From positions 1 to 33,556 of the forward strand of contig CAKPST010000020.1 in the NCBI GenBank assembly GCA_934183355.1: 33,556 nt of DNA. The letters are read 5' to 3'. The stretch is from an uncultured Prevotella sp. Lineage in GTDB: Bacteria > Bacteroidota > Bacteroidia > Bacteroidales > Bacteroidaceae. Both the position numbers and the translations under genes were made by a program. Shown here piece by piece: positions 17,421 through 27,204 of this stretch. The number at the start of each line of letters is the position of its first letter. The first letter of the stretch is position 1. The notes below the pieces were generated by a model. The model worked only from the letters and a program-made list of their open reading frames with translations, was not told the origin of the DNA and searched no databases.

Positions 17421-19322
17421 ATGGAAAAGAAGATATTGCCCGTAATGGGAATGATGTGCGCTGGCTGTAGCGCCAATGTAGAGCGCAAGCTCAAGGCTAT
17501 AGATGGAGTAAAGGCTGTGGCGGTGTCGTTGCCTGGACGCACGGCAATGGTGGAATACGACGAGAAAGTGGTGTCGCCAGCCGACATGAAGCATGTCATT
17601 GATGCCGCAGGTTATGAACTTATAATTGATGAGGAGACACGTGTTGACACTATAGAGAAGAACAATTATCGTCTTCTCTTGAGACGTATGTCGTTGTCAT
17701 GGCTGTTCTCGTTGCTTACTATGTCAGTGTCAATGGGATGGATAGCTGTTGGCGGTCGCGACGCAGCCAACCAAATAATGCTCATCATAGCATTGGCTAA
17801 TATGATATACTGTGGACGCCAGTTTTATGTCAACGCTTGGCGACAGTTGCTTCATCTCTCTGCTAATATGGATACACTTGTGGCAATGTCCACAATAATA
17901 TCTTTTTTGTTCAGCGTGTTCAATACATTTTGGGGTGAGCAGTTTTGGGGCTCACGTGGCATCGAGTGGCACACATATTATGATGCCTCAGTGATGATTG
18001 TCACCTTTGTGCTTACAGGTCGCTCGCTTGAGGAGCGTGCCAAGAAGTCGACTGCCTCTGCCATACGCTCTCTAATGGGACTTGTGCCCAAACAGGCACA
18101 TGTAGTGACTGATGGCGAGGTGACAGATGTGCCTCTTGCTACGGTGGCAGTACGTGATGTTGTAGAGGTGCGACGTGGCGAGAAGATTCCTGTTGACGGT
18201 GTTGTGAGCGACGGCGAGGGATATGTTGACGAGTCGATGATTTCCGGAGAGCCTGTTCCTGTGAAGAAACATCAGGGCGACCGTCTGCTTGCTGGTACAA
18301 TCGTCAGCGAGGGAACATTGCGTTTTCGTGCCGAACAGGTGGGTCAGAAGACCGTTCTTGCTGGCATCATACGCATGGTGCAAGAAGCTCAAGGCTCTAA
18401 GGCTCCCGTTCAGCGCTTTGTCGATCGTGCAGCTTTGGTGTTCGTACCTTGTGTGCTTGGCATTTCAATCCTCACCTTTATTCTATGGCTTGTCATTGGT
18501 GGCGAGTCGGTGCTTCCGCAAGCATTGCTGTCTGCCATTTCTGTTCTTGTAATTGCTTGTCCGTGTGCTATGGGCTTAGCCACACCTACAGCATTGATGG
18601 TGGGTATTGGCAAGGCTGCTCAGAAAGGCATTCTTGTCAAGGATGCGACAGCTGTTGAGCAGCTCTGCAAGGTTGATGCCATTGTCATCGACAAGACCGG
18701 AACTCTAACTATTCCCAATAAGGATGTAGATTTTAAGTCAGCCGACAACATCGCTCTCGACGACCGCGAACAACTCAAACCGCATGCAGCCGAGGCTATA
18801 TCCATGCTCAAGGAGCGTGGCATAGAAGTATGGATGATGAGTGGCGACAAGGAAGAGGCAGCTGCCTATTGGGCAGGCAAGGCAGGCATCAGTCATTGGA
18901 AGAGTCAGTGTCTGCCACAGGACAAGGAGGATATTGTGCGTCGTCTGCAAGATGAGGGCCACCGGGTGGCAATGGTTGGCGACGGCATCAACGATTCTCA
19001 GGCTCTTGCTCTCGCTGATGTTAGTATAGCTATGGGACGCGGCACAGATGTAGCAATGGACGTAGCACAGGTGACGCTCATGGGCGACGACCTCCGTCGC
19101 ATTCCCGACGCTTGCATGTTGTCGCATCGCACGGTTGGTATGATTCGTCAGAATCTTTTCTGGGCGTTCATATATAATATTGTGTGCATACCTTTAGCGG
19201 CAGGATTGCCACATGTTTTCGGTCTCGACTTTCAGATTACGCCCATGTGGGCAAGTGCATTGATGGCTATGTCAAGCGTCAGCGTGGTGACCAATAGTTT
19301 ACGATTGAAGTTTGTTAAGTAA
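17421..19322 (+). CDS. copA: Cu+-type P1B ATPase without a normal nucleotide-binding domain
   Basis: 633-residue heavy-metal P-type ATPase. An N-terminal metal-binding domain has MMCAGC (11-16). The actuator domain has SGEP (275-278), the metal gate CPC is at 380-382, and the phosphorylation site DKTGT at 424-428. SGD (474-476) and GDGIND (520-525) follow. Late membrane helices carry N578, Y585-N586, P591 and M615-S618-S619, the signature set of Cu+ (P1B-1) pumps. Between DKTGT and SGD there are only ~45 residues, where Cu+ pumps usually have about 140 including the HP-motif N domain. I start at the ATG at 17421 because it begins the metal-binding fold; a longer frame from 17349 is unlikely. 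It probably exports copper from the cytoplasm. Confidence 0.88.
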   Translation: MEKKILPVMGMMCAGCSANVERKLKAIDGVKAVAVSLPGRTAMVEYDEKVVSPADMKHVIDAAGYELIIDEETRVDTIEKNNYRLLLRRMSLSWLFSLLTMSVSMGWIAVGGRDAANQIMLIIALANMIYCGRQFYVNAWRQLLHLSANMDTLVAMSTIISFLFSVFNTFWGEQFWGSRGIEWHTYYDASVMIVTFVLTGRSLEERAKKSTASAIRSLMGLVPKQAHVVTDGEVTDVPLATVAVRDVVEVRRGEKIPVDGVVSDGEGYVDESMISGEPVPVKKHQGDRLLAGTIVSEGTLRFRAEQVGQKTVLAGIIRMVQEAQGSKAPVQRFVDRAALVFVPCVLGISILTFILWLVIGGESVLPQALLSAISVLVIACPCAMGLATPTALMVGIGKAAQKGILVKDATAVEQLCKVDAIVIDKTGTLTIPNKDVDFKSADNIALDDREQLKPHAAEAISMLKERGIEVWMMSGDKEEAAAYWAGKAGISHWKSQCLPQDKEDIVRRLQDEGHRVAMVGDGINDSQALALADVSIAMGRGTDVAMDVAQVTLMGDDLRRIPDACMLSHRTVGMIRQNLFWAFIYNIVCIPLAAGLPHVFGLDFQITPMWASALMAMSSVSVVTNSLRLKFVK

Positions 19323-19373
19323 AGATTCTTTATTTTTTTATACTCCATAGTATGTTAATTTGATATATTTTCG

Positions 19374-19381
19374 TAATTTTG
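19374..19381 (+). promoter_or_regulatory. -7 box of the susC-susD promoter
   Basis: TAATTTTG matches TAnnTTTG and lies 30 nt before the susC ATG. A TTTG at 19359-19362 is too close to act as -33 element. No anti-sigma or hybrid-sensor gene is nearby, so the inducing signal is unknown. Confidence 0.5.
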
Positions 19382-19411
19382 CACTTTTGATAGCTTAATA
19401 TATTTTGGAGA

Positions 19412-22400
19412 ATGATAAATAATAAAAACCTGTCAAAGGTTAAGAGACTGCCAATGTGTGGCAGTCTTCTCCTCTTTTCTTTAGTGTCGCAAGCACAATC
19501 GAGCGACACTATTGTATATAACAAAATCCTTGACGAGGTAGTAGTTCAAACTGCCTACGGCTCGGCAAGAAAGTCCACATTGACAGGGGCAATCAGTCAG
19601 GTGGAGAGTGAGGATATACAGAAACGTCCCCTAACTACAGTCACTTCGGCTTTGGAAGGCTATGTGTCTGGTGTCCAGGTGAACAGCACTTATGGACAAC
19701 CTGGCGAGAATCCATCCATAAACATTCGCGGTATTGGCACCGTGAATGGCACTATCGTACCATTGTACGTACTTGATGGAGTGCCCTATTCGGGTAGCAT
19801 CTCCGACCTCAATCCCAACGACATCGAGAGTATAACAGTTCTTAAGGACGCAGCATCGTGTGCCCTCTATGGCAATCGTGCCTCAAATGGCGTGGTGCTT
19901 ATCACCACTAAGCATGGCAAGGGTGAACGTGTCAGCGTCGATTTCAATGCCAAGTTTGGTTCCTATTCGCAAGGCATGAGCGACTACAAGCGACTCAACG
20001 CTCGTCAGTTTATGAATGTCAGTTGGCTCGACTATCGCAATGCGCTCACTTCTTCCAAGAATCCAATGACGCTTGAGGACGCATCTCGATATGCGTCTGA
20101 GAATATTATCGGTTCTTATCTGAAGCTTAATATATTTGACAAAGCCGACAATCAGCTCTTCGATGCTAACGGACTGCTTGTTGACGATGCCAATATCTTG
20201 TCGGGATATGCTGGCGACCTCGACTGGCACGACCAGGCAACGCGCAATGGTTTTCGCCAGGAATACAACCTAAGTGCAAGCCAAAGCTCCACAAGTAGCG
20301 ACAGCTATTTCTCGGCTGGCTATCTGAAGGAAGACGGCTATGTGTCAAACTCCGATTTCGAACGACTCAATGGTCGTGCTGTAGTCAACTATCGTCCTAC
20401 AGATTGGCTAAAGACTGGTTTCACAGCAATGGGTTCGCATCAGACTCAGAACATTACTCAAGGTTCTTCTACAGGCAATTATGGCAATGTATTTATGTTC
20501 AGTCGTTATGTTGCGCCTATCTATCCCGTACATCTTCATGCTACCGACGGTAGCTATATGCTCGACGATATGGGCAATAGGATGTATGATTGTGGTTCTG
20601 ATGGCGACCGTATAACACGCGACCAATACAGTGGACGTAATCTTATATTGGAGAACGAACTCAACCACAATCGCATGAATCGCGACGTGATGCGTGGTTC
20701 GGTATATGCTACAGCGCGTTTTCTCAACGACTTCTCGTTCACGGTGAAGGCAGATGGTAGCATCAACGACCAGAACAACTGGCTCTATTACAACTCAAAA
20801 GTGGGCGAGGGAGTGGCCTCAAATGGCATATTGAATGTCACCAAACGCAAGTCGAAGACATATACATTCCAGCAGCAACTTGCATGGAGTCATAGTTTCG
20901 GAGCACATGACATAGATGTACTCGTAGGTCATGAGAATTACGATTATAGCATCGACTATTCTTCTACACAGAAGAACAATCAGACATTTGAGGGCAATTA
21001 CGCATTGTCCAACTTCTCTACACTTGTCAGTTCAACAGGCTACACCACACGCTATCGCACCGAGAGCTATCTTGGTCGTGTGCGCTACAACTATCTCGAC
21101 CGCTATAATGTAGAGGCATCGTTCCGCCGTGATGGTTCGTCGCGTTTTGCCAAGGACAGCCGTTGGGGCAATTTCGGTAGCATAGGTGCCAACTGGATAG
21201 TGTCCAAAGAGGCTTTCATGCAGGACCTAGACTGGGTGGACAATCTCAAGCTGCGTGCCGACTATGGCGAAGTTGGCAATGATGCCGCTGCCGGTTATTA
21301 TGCCTATATGTCGCTCTACACTCTCTATAGTCGAGCCGACGAGCCTTCCTATTGGATAGGACAGCTTGGCAACAACAGCCTCAAGTGGGAGACAGGTCAG
21401 TCGTTTGGCATAGCCATCGACGCTCGACTCTTCAATCGTTGGAACCTCAGTCTTGAGTATTTTGACAAGCGCAACAAGAATCTCCTCTTCTATGTCTACC
21501 TCCCATTATCGGCAGGTAGCACAAGCGGATTTGTCAAAGATGCTCCTATAGAGACCAGCATACTCAACAATATTGGCACAATGTCCAATCGTGGTATAGA
21601 GATAAACACCGACGTTGACATCTTCCGCAACCGCGACTGGAAGGTGAATTTCAGTGCCAACGCCACGTTCACCAAGAACAAGGTGGTGAAACTGCCGTCA
21701 CAGAACAAGGGTGGATTGCTCTCAGGCATCTACAAGATAGAGGAAGGACGCAGCCACTACAGCTACTATCTCTACACCTTTGCTGGTGTCGACCAGCTCA
21801 CAGGCAATTCGCTCTATAAGGCTAATCTCGACGACTATTATGTCAAGGCTGCTGATGGAAGCATTGTTGCAGGCAATGCCGATGGCAGCGATGTCTCTGC
21901 ATTTGTCACAGAGATAGCTGGCAAATATTATGTCAACGACACCAAGTATGCCAAGAAGGAATATCATGGTTCGGCTCTGCCTAAGGTATATGGCAGTTTC
22001 AGTCCGACAGTCAGCTACAAGTCGCTCACTGTTTCAGCCCTCTTTGCCTATTCGCTTGGTGGCAAGGTGTATGACAGTGTCTATCGTTCGCTCATGTCTA
22101 CCACTGGCACGGCTGCCAATCTGCACCAAGACATCCTAAAGTCGTGGATTGCTGCACCAGAGGGAATGACTGCCGAGTCGGCAAATCGACTCAATGCCAA
22201 CGGCATTCCGCAGATCAATAACATGCTCTCGCTCAACAACAATGCCGAGTCGTCGCGCTGGCTTGTCAGCGCCAACTATCTGGTGCTCAAGAATCTCTAT
22301 GCCAGCTACGCTCTGCCCAAGGCTTGGACAAGAACAGTGGGCATGCAAGATGTGCGCATCAATCTGTCGTGTGAGAATCTCTTCACCCTCACCAAGCGTC

Positions 22401-22495
22401 AGGGTATGAATCCGCAGCAGAGCATCGGCGGTAGCCAGCTCAACTATCTTGTCACTCCGAGAGTGGTGACAGTAGGTGTAGACGTCAAATTCTAA
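19412..22495 (+). CDS. SusC/RagA family TonB-dependent outer-membrane transporter
   Basis: 1027-residue glycan or peptide importer of the outer membrane, paired with the SusD lipoprotein downstream. A signal peptide (cleavage probably after residues 27-29, SQAQ) is followed at once by a TonB-box-like segment DEVVVQTAYG (41-50). The plug domain covers ~52-170 with the family signature LKDAASCALYGNRASNGVVL at 144-163. The rest is a 22-strand beta barrel ending in phenylalanine (VTVGVDVKF). The usual N-terminal carboxypeptidase-D-like regulatory domain (~85 residues) is absent, as is a sigma-interaction STN domain. The susD gene follows after 27 nt. Substrate cannot be inferred. Confidence 0.94.
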   Translation: MINNKNLSKVKRLPMCGSLLLFSLVSQAQSSDTIVYNKILDEVVVQTAYGSARKSTLTGAISQVESEDIQKRPLTTVTSALEGYVSGVQVNSTYGQPGENPSINIRGIGTVNGTIVPLYVLDGVPYSGSISDLNPNDIESITVLKDAASCALYGNRASNGVVLITTKHGKGERVSVDFNAKFGSYSQGMSDYKRLNARQFMNVSWLDYRNALTSSKNPMTLEDASRYASENIIGSYLKLNIFDKADNQLFDANGLLVDDANILSGYAGDLDWHDQATRNGFRQEYNLSASQSSTSSDSYFSAGYLKEDGYVSNSDFERLNGRAVVNYRPTDWLKTGFTAMGSHQTQNITQGSSTGNYGNVFMFSRYVAPIYPVHLHATDGSYMLDDMGNRMYDCGSDGDRITRDQYSGRNLILENELNHNRMNRDVMRGSVYATARFLNDFSFTVKADGSINDQNNWLYYNSKVGEGVASNGILNVTKRKSKTYTFQQQLAWSHSFGAHDIDVLVGHENYDYSIDYSSTQKNNQTFEGNYALSNFSTLVSSTGYTTRYRTESYLGRVRYNYLDRYNVEASFRRDGSSRFAKDSRWGNFGSIGANWIVSKEAFMQDLDWVDNLKLRADYGEVGNDAAAGYYAYMSLYTLYSRADEPSYWIGQLGNNSLKWETGQSFGIAIDARLFNRWNLSLEYFDKRNKNLLFYVYLPLSAGSTSGFVKDAPIETSILNNIGTMSNRGIEINTDVDIFRNRDWKVNFSANATFTKNKVVKLPSQNKGGLLSGIYKIEEGRSHYSYYLYTFAGVDQLTGNSLYKANLDDYYVKAADGSIVAGNADGSDVSAFVTEIAGKYYVNDTKYAKKEYHGSALPKVYGSFSPTVSYKSLTVSALFAYSLGGKVYDSVYRSLMSTTGTAANLHQDILKSWIAAPEGMTAESANRLNANGIPQINNMLSLNNNAESSRWLVSANYLVLKNLYASYALPKAWTRTVGMQDVRINLSCENLFTLTKRQGMNPQQSIGGSQLNYLVTPRVVTVGVDVKF

Positions 22496-22522
22496 AGTGC
22501 AACTAAATAAACAGATATCGAA

Positions 22523-24076
22523 ATGAAGAAATTAATATATAGTATAGTTGCGCTTTGCCTTGGCGCTACGCTCACATCATGTGACAGCGACTATCTCAAC
22601 CTCAATCCTGAGAATGCCACGGGTCCCAACACGATGTTTGCCACCACCGACAATGCACAGCTTGTTGTCAACGGCATGACTCGACTCATGAGCATGCAGT
22701 ATCTTAGCTTCAACCAGTGGTTCAACGGCGAGGGCACCATCAAGACTCTCTATGGCAACTTCACTGGCAACGATTATCATCGCCTCTATAACAATTCGGG
22801 TGTGGCAAAGATTGCCAATATGCTGGAGTCGCAGACCCCCACGTCGATATACGACTATTATCCATGGTTCTACTACTATCGCATCATCAGCAACGCCAAT
22901 TCTGTGGTGATGAATATAGACAAAGCCAAAGGCAGCGAGCAAGACCGTGCCTTTGTCAAGGCTGAGGCTCTCACATTCCGTGCCTACAGCTATTCGCAGT
23001 TGCTTCAGATATATGGTCATCGTTGGATGGATAGCAACAATGGAGCTACACGTGGTGTAGTGCTTCGTCTTGACGAGTCGAAGGGCGACATGCCCTTGTC
23101 TACTCTTGGCGAATGCTATGCGCAGATATACAAAGACCTTGATGAGGCTGTGCGTCTGTTCACCCTCTCTGGCAAAGACCGTCCTGTGGGCAACAATCAT
23201 TTGCCCAATCTCAACGCCGCATACGCCGTATATGCCCGTGCCGCCATTTGTCGTGAAGACTGGGCTACGGCTGCCAAGTATGCAGCCCTGGCTCGTCAGG
23301 GCTATCCGCTTATGTCCAATGATGAATATAAGGAAGGATTCAACACGCCCAATAGCGAATGGATATGGAGTGTTTACAGCTCAGAACAGGAGACACTCTT
23401 CTATTGGCAGTTCTTCACCTATGAGGGAAGCAACACGGGTTCGTCGACATGGTGCAAGCGCCCTGCCGCTATCAGCAAGGAACTCTACGACCATGTTCCA
23501 GCATCTGATGTGCGCCGTGACATGTTCCTCGACCCCAAGACCGATGCCTATAATGCCTCGTCGAGTGTTGCCGGCTCTACGCTTATTGCTCGTGCTCGTA
23601 AGGAGTATGGCAATCGTCTGCTCTCCACATCTACTATATTCGCCTTCATGCAACTCAAGCAGATGGCAAAGATACAGCCAGGAGTGGGCGAATTAAATCT
23701 CTTCCGTTCGTCAGAGATGTATCTGATAGAGGCTGAGGCATACTGCCATTTGAACAAGGAGTCAGAAGCTCGTCGCTTGCTTGTAGAGTTGAATAGCAGT
23801 TCGGGTAGAAATCCAGAGTATACATGCACCAAGTCGGGCAGCCAACTGCTTGACGAAGTACGACTCTACAATCGCATAGAGTTGTGGGGCGAAGGACGCG
23901 ACTGGTTCAACTACAAGCGTTGGGGATTGCCCATCGTGCGTCGTTCCTCAACACAGGGTGGTAGCTTCTTGCCAGTGTTTGCCGGAACAATAGAGCCGAG
24001 TGCCAATAATGGTTGGACATGGACCATACCGAGCAAAGAGACAGACTACAACTCGGATGTACTTGGAAACGAATAA
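22523..24076 (+). CDS. SusD/RagB family nutrient-binding outer-membrane lipoprotein
   Basis: 517-residue surface lipoprotein that lids the SusC barrel. The lipobox LTSC puts the acylated cysteine at C20, followed by DSDYLNLNPE, a typical SusD opening. The N-terminal half has TPR-like helices, including a stretch near 150-165 with AEALTFRAYSYSQLLQIYG. The C-terminal region has the conserved RSSEMYLIEAEAYCHLNK and ELWGEGRDWFNYKRWG. It directly follows susC. No glycoside hydrolase, sensor or surface lipoprotein accompanies the pair, so this is an orphan or minimal uptake locus. A perfect hairpin lies 37 nt downstream. Confidence 0.94.
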   Translation: MKKLIYSIVALCLGATLTSCDSDYLNLNPENATGPNTMFATTDNAQLVVNGMTRLMSMQYLSFNQWFNGEGTIKTLYGNFTGNDYHRLYNNSGVAKIANMLESQTPTSIYDYYPWFYYYRIISNANSVVMNIDKAKGSEQDRAFVKAEALTFRAYSYSQLLQIYGHRWMDSNNGATRGVVLRLDESKGDMPLSTLGECYAQIYKDLDEAVRLFTLSGKDRPVGNNHLPNLNAAYAVYARAAICREDWATAAKYAALARQGYPLMSNDEYKEGFNTPNSEWIWSVYSSEQETLFYWQFFTYEGSNTGSSTWCKRPAAISKELYDHVPASDVRRDMFLDPKTDAYNASSSVAGSTLIARARKEYGNRLLSTSTIFAFMQLKQMAKIQPGVGELNLFRSSEMYLIEAEAYCHLNKESEARRLLVELNSSSGRNPEYTCTKSGSQLLDEVRLYNRIELWGEGRDWFNYKRWGLPIVRRSSTQGGSFLPVFAGTIEPSANNGWTWTIPSKETDYNSDVLGNE

Positions 24077-24113
24077 TAAAAAGGACTATTCCCTCATTTT
24101 TTGTGAATCAAAT

Positions 24114-24157
24114 AAAGCAGTAGCGGAGGAATGAATGAATTTCTCCGCTACTGCTTT
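24114..24157. terminator. Perfect hairpin between convergent susD and res
   Basis: Arms 24114-24128 and 24143-24157 pair over 15 bp with a 14-nt loop. There is no T tract on the plus side and only a weak one on the minus side. It lies between two convergent genes, 37 nt after susD and 24 nt after the res stop, so it probably ends both transcripts or protects their 3' ends. Confidence 0.65.
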
Positions 24158-24181
24158 CTGCGCCTGTTTGGCGTCGACTTC

Positions 24182-27100
24182 CTATCCTATTACCAACTCA
24201 TCAATGATGTTCTTGACACTGGTACTGTTGATTTGCTTTCGGAAGTGTACGGTATAACCATTTGCAGTCATGGCCTTGAAGAACTCCTCTGCACACGAGA
24301 TTTTGGTATCTTCATCAGGTGATATATGTGACTCCTTATCATACGCCTTAGTCTCAATCACGATGTTAAGTTCTTTGGAGCCGTCGGACTTCTTGACCAC
24401 ATACATAAAATCTGGGCTATAGTTGCTTGAAGCCACAGTAGGAATACAGATGCTGTGAGACGGTATTTTGCCATATACAACAACTTCGTCAATCTCAGTC
24501 TTTATATTCTGTAGTTCCAGCCCAGAGTCATGAGCATAAGCATCATAAAGATACTTGACAGGGGGCTCGCCTTGTACACTCTTATTTCCAATGTATGCTT
24601 GAACGACTTCATTCTTCACCGTGCCATCAGCATTGGTGAGCTTGGTTTCTTTTACCGTGTAATTAGCTTGCTTATAGCGCACGAAGCCTACCAGTTGGTC
24701 ACACTTCCAGTCATCCACAGCACCAATCAATCTTGTCAAAGAACTGTCATTAAACATTTCATTGGTAAGTTTATAGCCTCCATTTGCAGCTTCACATATA
24801 GCTTTATGCAGTATATGTATTGGAATATTGGTGTGTCTTGATGCTTGCTTTAGGAATTTATTATAACCATAATGGCGATCGTGTAATGTCAACTCAGCAT
24901 GCAAACATTCATTGGCAACAGCTACGTTTCCCTCAAATTGCAGAACCTTACGTGAAGACTCTACGGTTTGAAGGGAGAACACATGCTTATTCTTAATGAT
25001 AGATGGCAGTTCTGCTTCTATCTTCTTGTCAATCTCCTTATTGAAGTACAGAACATACTTTCTGTTCAGCTGTGCCCATAATTCCCGCAGTTCCTCAAAT
25101 CTTGCTTTACGGATATGAATCTTATCATTACGATTGCTGTTACGGTTTATGATTCGATTGGTATTCACGCCCGTCGTTACATCCTTGAACTCAGGATAGT
25201 CTATCAGCAAATCGTCAAACTTCTCAGGTACTACATTCTTGTCAAAGTCAACATAGCCTTTAGTCAGCAGTTCTCCAAAGAACTTGTTGACATCCATGTT
25301 GCGTTTCTTGGCGACCTTGATGATATCTTCTGCAGTAATCGAAAGTGGGTTCTTCTGGTCTGCGTCAAGCTCACCATTGATTTCAGCTACCAGCTTATTG
25401 GCAAAGTCCCTCTCCGTGAAGTCTACGATGTAGTTGAGCATAAATGAAGAATCGCTGATGCGGTTTCCTGCACTGTCAACAGGCAGACGCAGACCACGGC
25501 CTACCTCCTGCAACTTACTGATTTCTGATCCACTTGAGCGCAACTTGCAGATAGTAAACACATTCGGGTTGTCCCATCCTTCCTTCAATGTCCACTTAGA
25601 GAATAGAAATCGCAGTACATTGGGTTTACCTTCCTTATCAGTAAAACTCAACAGTTCTTTTTTGCCATGAAGAATCACCTTTACCTCATTGGCAACATTC
25701 TCATCAGAGTCATTATTGTCCTGCGAGAAGTATCCTGCACATGAGGAATCTATGTTTTCAAGAGTGGCTTTGAGATAAGCCTCGTATTCAGGAGTGTTCT
25801 GTCGTGTCAATTCCTTCTTCACTCTTGCTTCCAATATATCGATAAACTTTTTTCTCAGCCAGCCATCATTCTTACCTTCAGGTCCGCGAAAACTTTCAAT
25901 GCTGTCAATAAAGAACAGTGCCAATGTCTTGATAGGCAGTCCTTCGCGACAGAAATTTTCACGTTCTGTCTCAAAATGGCGCATCAAGGCCAACTCTATC
26001 ATACCCTCTTGATAGGACACACCATATTGATCAGGAAAGAACTCTTCTCCTGTCTGTTTCTCCTGACCATTACTTAAGCTGACGCTATTCTTACTGATAG
26101 CCTCTACAACAACGCCATCCAAATCATTATCAATAGAGCCAAGACTCTCCCCCACATGAATCGTGAAAGTCTTGCCCGTGTTGTCTGCGCTTGTCAGCTT
26201 CATGTTGGCACTATCACCTTTCACGGTTGATAGTACCTTCACCTTCTTTTCAGCCTTCTTACCTCCAGGCAACTCCAGATGCTCTTTTGCAACGCCCTTT
26301 ATGAGTCCTTGATTGAAAGAATCAGCTGCATTCAAGTCATAAATTAGTTCTTGATAGTCCTTTACCGCATGTTTGTTCTTACCTTTACCTACCGTAAGTT
26401 CTGGGAATGTAGCACCATAACGCAACACCAACTGAGGTCGGAAGTTCTCAATAAGTGCAGCGTACGATTTGCTACCACGCTCCACACGATGCGGCTCGTC
26501 GATAATCAACACAGGCTTAGTATCTGCAATAGCATCCACTGGACGATGGAATTCGCCCAGCATCTGGTCATAGTCCTCACGGGTAAGCAGCTTTCCATTG
26601 GTTATGAGCTGCGTATTTAGCAATAGCACATATATCTTATGCTTAACATGGTGCGAGCCATAGAAGAAATGTCCTACTGCAGAAGGCATATTCAGACGTC
26701 CCTTTTTCTGTTGCTTCTGAGGTTCAAGCAAGCACAACTCTATCTCTGCATTGTAGTTGCACACCATCTCAAAGTGGCGTTTCACCTCTTGTTCCTTAAG
26801 GAATGATGCAGTACCAGCCTTGATAGGCAAGGTAGGAACGGCAATGATGAACTTGTTGAATCCGCAACGCTTGTGCAGTTCAAACATGGTACGGGTATAG
26901 ACGTAGGTCTTACCAGTACCCGTCTCCATCTTGATGTCAAGAAGGCGATGATACGGCAAACTCTTTATCTTATCCGAGAGCATATAATGAGTCACCCTTT
27001 GCTTGGTGGCTTTATCCAATATCTTTCCATTCTGGCGAACTATGCGTAATGCCACACCATCGAGCTGTCGCTTCAATAGTGGGTTTTGGTGGCTCTGCTT

Positions 27101-27193
27101 AGCTGGTTCTTGTATAGAAGCCTCTACCACTGTGGCAACGCCATCAACAGGCATCATTTGGTGTGCGAGGTTATTTTCGAGTTTTAATTCCAT
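24182..27193 (-). CDS. res: Type III restriction endonuclease, Res subunit
   Basis: 1003-residue restriction subunit. The superfamily 2 helicase motor shows Walker A TGTGKT (91-96), motif II DEPH (232-235), motif III YGATF (259-263), EGWDNPNVF (538-546) and motif VI QEVGRGLRL (562-570). A PD-(D/E)xK nuclease follows at the C-terminus: D928 in SPDF, then ETK at 947-949. All motor and nuclease residues look intact. Together with Mod it would cut unmodified DNA with two head-to-head sites. It is the last gene of the operon and starts 11 nt after the HNH gene, so its expression probably depends on the promoter upstream of mod. Confidence 0.94.
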   Translation of the reverse strand: MELKLENNLAHQMMPVDGVATVVEASIQEPAKQSHQNPLLKRQLDGVALRIVRQNGKILDKATKQRVTHYMLSDKIKSLPYHRLLDIKMETGTGKTYVYTRTMFELHKRCGFNKFIIAVPTLPIKAGTASFLKEQEVKRHFEMVCNYNAEIELCLLEPQKQQKKGRLNMPSAVGHFFYGSHHVKHKIYVLLLNTQLITNGKLLTREDYDQMLGEFHRPVDAIADTKPVLIIDEPHRVERGSKSYAALIENFRPQLVLRYGATFPELTVGKGKNKHAVKDYQELIYDLNAADSFNQGLIKGVAKEHLELPGGKKAEKKVKVLSTVKGDSANMKLTSADNTGKTFTIHVGESLGSIDNDLDGVVVEAISKNSVSLSNGQEKQTGEEFFPDQYGVSYQEGMIELALMRHFETERENFCREGLPIKTLALFFIDSIESFRGPEGKNDGWLRKKFIDILEARVKKELTRQNTPEYEAYLKATLENIDSSCAGYFSQDNNDSDENVANEVKVILHGKKELLSFTDKEGKPNVLRFLFSKWTLKEGWDNPNVFTICKLRSSGSEISKLQEVGRGLRLPVDSAGNRISDSSFMLNYIVDFTERDFANKLVAEINGELDADQKNPLSITAEDIIKVAKKRNMDVNKFFGELLTKGYVDFDKNVVPEKFDDLLIDYPEFKDVTTGVNTNRIINRNSNRNDKIHIRKARFEELRELWAQLNRKYVLYFNKEIDKKIEAELPSIIKNKHVFSLQTVESSRKVLQFEGNVAVANECLHAELTLHDRHYGYNKFLKQASRHTNIPIHILHKAICEAANGGYKLTNEMFNDSSLTRLIGAVDDWKCDQLVGFVRYKQANYTVKETKLTNADGTVKNEVVQAYIGNKSVQGEPPVKYLYDAYAHDSGLELQNIKTEIDEVVVYGKIPSHSICIPTVASSNYSPDFMYVVKKSDGSKELNIVIETKAYDKESHISPDEDTKISCAEEFFKAMTANGYTVHFRKQINSTSVKNIIDELVIG

Positions 27194-27204
27194 CTTAACT
27201 TATA

